Made by a program: the position numbers and the translations under genes. From contig JACBWW010000045.1 of NCBI GenBank assembly GCA_020086605.1, positions 3,742,749 through 3,806,748 on the forward strand: a DNA stretch of 64,000 bases. The letters are read 5' to 3'. The DNA comes from Lanius collurio. Its lineage: Eukaryota > Chordata > Aves > Passeriformes > Laniidae. The notes under the pieces are model-generated. The model saw only the letters and a list, made by a program, of their open reading frames with translations. It did not search any database and had not been told where the DNA came from. Shown piece by piece: positions 61,288-64,000 of the stretch (positions are counted from its first letter, which is position 1; each line of letters starts with the position of its first letter).

Positions 61288-61800
61288 GGATTGGGTTTGT
61301 GTGGCCAGGTTTTGGTAGTGGGAAGTGGTGAGGCAGCTGTGCCCCTGCAGCTGGGGTGAGAGATCCACGTGCAGCCCCTGGAGGAGCCCATCCCAGAGCA
61401 GGGGATGCCTGAAGGAGGCTGTGACCCCATGGGAAGTCCACACTGGAGCAGGATCCTGGCAGGAGCTGTGGTCCCGCAGGGGACCCACACTGAGCAGCCT
61501 AATTCTGAAGGACTGCACCCCATGGAAAGGGAGCCACGCTGGAGCAGCTCAGGAGGAGCTGCAGCCTGTGGGAAGGACTCGTGGAGAAATTCATGGAAGT
61601 GTCTCCCATAGGAAGGACCCCACGCTGGAGCCGGGGAAGGAGCAGCAGAGACCGTGTGTGATGAGCTGAGCACAGCCAGCAACCCACCAGAGCCATGTGG
61701 AGTGTATCCATGGGGGAAGATGGCACAGAGCTCCTGGGACACCTCTCCTAGACGTGAAGGGATGGAAAGTTACCTGAAATAATTTGGTTTTGGGTTTAAT
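61288..61800 (+). mobile_element. Degenerate avian LTR (endogenous retrovirus-type) fragment
   Basis: The block resembles a well-known family of long avian LTR repeats. It opens with GGGTTTGTGTGGCCAGGTTTT, carries an internal series of diverged units of about 46-50 bp each ending CACRCTGGAGCAG (ends near 61451, 61497, 61547 and 61633), and closes with a GTGATGAGCTGAGCACAGCC segment and TAATTTGGTTTTGGGTTTAAT. No gag, pol or env sequence accompanies it, so it is a solo or truncated LTR. The open frames on both strands (up to 176 codons) result from the stop-poor repeat units. The family name was not verified. Confidence 0.72.
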
Positions 61801-62109
61801 GTCACGGAAGCTGCATGGGGATGAGTTGGAAATTTCAGCCTCTTCCTTAGGTCCCACCTTTGCTTGCACATTTGCTCTGTGATTTTCCAGGGTCCCTGGG
61901 CACATAGGTGTGTGCAGCACATGCATTCTGGTGGTGGTTCCCTTTATTTACCTGGGAAGAATTGCCAGGTGTGTCTTGAAGCTGCCATTTCTGCTTAAAT
62001 CAAGTCCCTGAAATATGTTAGTAGATGCAGTAGAGCTGGAACCTCACTCCAAACCCCTTGAAAGTGCTCGGTGCTGAGTAGCTGACTGCAGGGAGCAGGT
62101 GTCAAACAA
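61801..62109 (+). other. DACH2: DACH2 intron 1 segment, no feature recognised
   Basis: About 300 bases between the LTR fragment and the next candidate element. Nothing was recognised. Confidence 0.6.
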
Positions 62110-62520
62110 TATTTAAATGACATTCTCAACAAAATAAATATTGAGCTGCCCTGTCACTTTGGTGGGAGAATAATCTGCTCAAAAAAAAAATCCCATTCAT
62201 TGTAAACTGCCTCTGACATTTGTTCTTCAGGAATTATTTGCAGTTTATCTTCTGAGCTAGAGCCTTTATCAGCACAGCAGTTGAACTGCAGTGCAAAAAA
62301 AAAATGGTAATTGAGTATTTTATCAAACGCTTCCAACAAAACGGACTTTGCAAGTCGTAAATGAAGATTAAAACCATTGTTGGCAGGGATGAACAAATTG
62401 GAATGATTTATTATCCGAAACATCAATATGTCACTGCTCAGAAATAAAATAAAAAGAAACAAACAACTGCCCCCCTCCCTGCAAAATGTGCACTTAGTCT
62501 CAGCCAAGCGATGGAAGGTA
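62110..62520. promoter_or_regulatory. Candidate conserved non-coding element
   Basis: Non-repetitive AT-rich block with intact motif-like words: AACAATATTTAAATGACATT, AACAAAATAAATATTGAGC, TTTATCTTCTGAGCTAGAGCC, GGTAATTGAGTATTTTATC, AAACGCTTCCAACAAAACGG, AAGTCGTAAATGAAGATTAA and GAATGATTTATTATCCGAAA. Several CpGs persist in otherwise CpG-poor DNA, which suggests selection. A 117-codon minus-strand frame (62154-62507) covers it, but its translation is an unstructured mixture of hydrophobic runs and no family is recognised. Confidence 0.4.
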
Positions 62521-63204
62521 AATACATGTTTTAATTATTTGTGCTAGAGAGGCTGTTTAAAAAAAGAAAAAGAGAGAAGAGAAAGCATCATCATAATGGC
62601 ACAGCTGCTGTGGGACATTATGTGAGGAAAAGAGACAGTAATAAGAGAACTGTGTCAAAGGAAAGCAACTCTGAATGTGTACTTCAGCTCTCCTGATTAC
62701 AGAAGGAAGATTAAATATTATAAATGGGGCAGTTTGACAGAGTGGATTTACTACTTGTGTTTAACACCTAAAGAGCCAGGATTTTTAAAAGGAACCTTAT
62801 CTCACTTGTGAAATATCTTCAAAACCAATATGAGAGGAAAACATACTGCAATATTGCCTTACTAACAGTATATAAAAAATGGAGTAGTCGGGAACAAAAG
62901 AAGTTAATCTGTTGTGAGCTCTGTATCAGTTTCATATTAGAAAACAGAGGGCATGAGAAGAGCCTTACAAGGACTGTAGGATTTAAAATTTGTATTTTCT
63001 GTATTTGTTCATAAACCAGGAAGCCTTCTAGGCTTGATCTAGGGACTTTTTGGCCCTGGTTCAGCCAGTCTCTCCCAGTGCCAGTGCAGTTGCTCTCCCT
63101 ACGGTGAGAGCCCAGAAGGCAGCAGTAGTTTGCAGTAGTTTGCAGGGTCTGCAGCAAGGCCACTTTGCTACCATTTGCCCTTGAGAACTTCTTTATGTAG
63201 ACAT
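62521..63204 (+). other. DACH2: DACH2 intron 1 segment, no feature recognised
   Basis: About 680 bases of AT-rich intron with small direct repeats (CAGTAGTTTG twice at 63122-63143). No exon or element was recognised. Confidence 0.6.
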
Positions 63205-63475
63205 GGAATCTTTAATGTTGGAAGAGATTTCCAAGATCATTGAGTCCAACCTTTGGCTCCTGAGCCGTGCTGTGGAGTGCCACATCCACATTTCTGGAAT
63301 GCTTCAGGGATGGTGACTCCACCACTTCCCTGGGCAGCCTGTTCCAGTGCATGACCTCTCTTCCAGTGAAGAATTTCTTCCTGATACCCAACCTGAACCT
63401 CCCCTGGCACAGCTTAAGGCCATTTCCCCTTGTCCTGTTGCCAGTTGCCTGGGAGCAGAGACTGACCTGAACCCA
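63205..63475 (-). mobile_element. CR1 LINE 3' end, antisense fragment
   Basis: The plus strand matches the reverse complement of a CR1 3' end: TGGAATCTTTAATGTTGGAA, ATTTCCAAGATCATTGAGTC, CAGCCTGTTCCAGTGCATGA, GTGAAGAATTTCTTCCTGAT and CATTTCCCCTTGTCCTGTTG. It is 5'-truncated at about 270 bases. Short frames across it are not genes. Confidence 0.92.
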
Positions 63476-64000
63476 GGAGCTGGCACATGCAGACACATTG
63501 CAGTGCTTCCAGCCTTTTCATCCCTGGTTTTTACGTCAGGCAGGATCAAAGAGTCCTGCTTGGATCCTTTGTTTATGAAAAAATCAAAATGACTTGGGAA
63601 AGCTATCCTGGTAGCTCACCAGCTGCTGTTCCCATTTGTGAATTAAGGTGATCACTGAGTTGAAACTTTTCTGTAAGTCAAAGGATGTGGAGCTGTACTT
63701 TTAACATCCCCGCATCTTTGCATTTTCTTGCTCTTCTTTCTCAGTAATGTGCTTTTATCTTGGACACCAGGTGGAGGAAGGAAGCAAAAGGTTCGGTTCT
63801 GAGAACAGATTTGCCCATTGCTGCTGTATTTGTAGCATTTAAGCAGAGGGAAAAACTTGTGTGTTAATGTTCTACATATTACAAATATTTTTTTCCCCCT
63901 TGAATAAAGGAAGCAATTTAAAAGCAAAACAAAGCCAAAAGCAAAATGCAGGGACAAAAGATCTAAACAGGTAAAGTCTTCTCTCATCCCAGAGAGCCCG
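63476..64000 (+). other. DACH2: DACH2 intron 1 segment at window end
   Basis: About 520 bases of intron beyond the CR1 copy. Nothing resembling the second DACH2 exon (expected to encode a basic stretch followed by an RPGRPPKR-type motif) was found here or elsewhere in the intron. Confidence 0.65.

Noticed and set aside
61078..61742. Open frames of 92-176 codons on the minus strand
   Set aside because: They lie on the LTR-type repeat, whose units lack stop codons; the translations match no protein.
62154..62507. 117-codon minus-strand open frame
   Set aside because: No recognisable family, no splice or start context; the region looks like conserved non-coding DNA.
19699..64000. Search for DACH2 exon 2
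   Set aside because: No sequence encoding the expected basic linker followed by an RPGRPPKR-like motif behind an acceptor was seen, so exon 2 is taken to lie beyond the window.

Overview
The window is vertebrate nuclear DNA, most probably from a bird. It has long AT-rich non-coding stretches, two CpG islands each carrying a first exon, and interspersed repeats dominated by 3' ends of CR1 LINEs, the signature retrotransposon of avian genomes. There is also an avian-type LTR fragment and one old amniote CORE-SINE (MIR-like). There are no bacterial-style operons, and almost every open frame in the window is a chance ORF.

Two genes are present, each only by its first coding exon, arranged head to head. 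On the minus strand, exon 1 of CHM (Rab escort protein 1) lies at 2996-3044, inside a CpG island of about 450 bp. Bases 1-2995 are then the start of CHM intron 1. On the plus strand, exon 1 of DACH2 (dachshund family transcription cofactor 2) lies at 19214-19698 in a larger CpG island. Everything from 19699 to the end is DACH2 intron 1; no further DACH2 exon was recognised. The CHM-DACH2 order matches human Xq21, a block that is autosomal in birds (chicken chromosome 4, from memory). The two start codons are about 16.2 kb apart.

Layout: 1-2995 CHM intron 1; 2760-3210 CHM CpG-island promoter with YY1, GC-box and ETS sites; 3430-3655 CR1; 3656-18663 AT-rich intergenic DNA with a striking pair of perfect hairpins at 12608-12668; 18664-18989 assembly gap touching the DACH2 promoter; 18990-20200 DACH2 CpG island and exon 1; 19699-64000 DACH2 intron 1. 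The intron holds several stretches that look like conserved regulatory DNA, CR1 copies (28870, 54715, 57133, 63205), a roughly 1 kb GC-rich minisatellite (40568-41602) with higher-order structure, a 37-bp tandem duplication (55008), a MIR-like SINE (58053) and an LTR fragment (61288).

The two genes are functionally unrelated: REP-1 is a housekeeping factor for Rab prenylation and DACH2 is a developmental transcription cofactor. I found no previously undescribed multi-gene system. The most unusual non-genic structures are the minisatellite, the twin hairpins, and a 17-nt segment flanked by consensus splice sites at 22509-22525.
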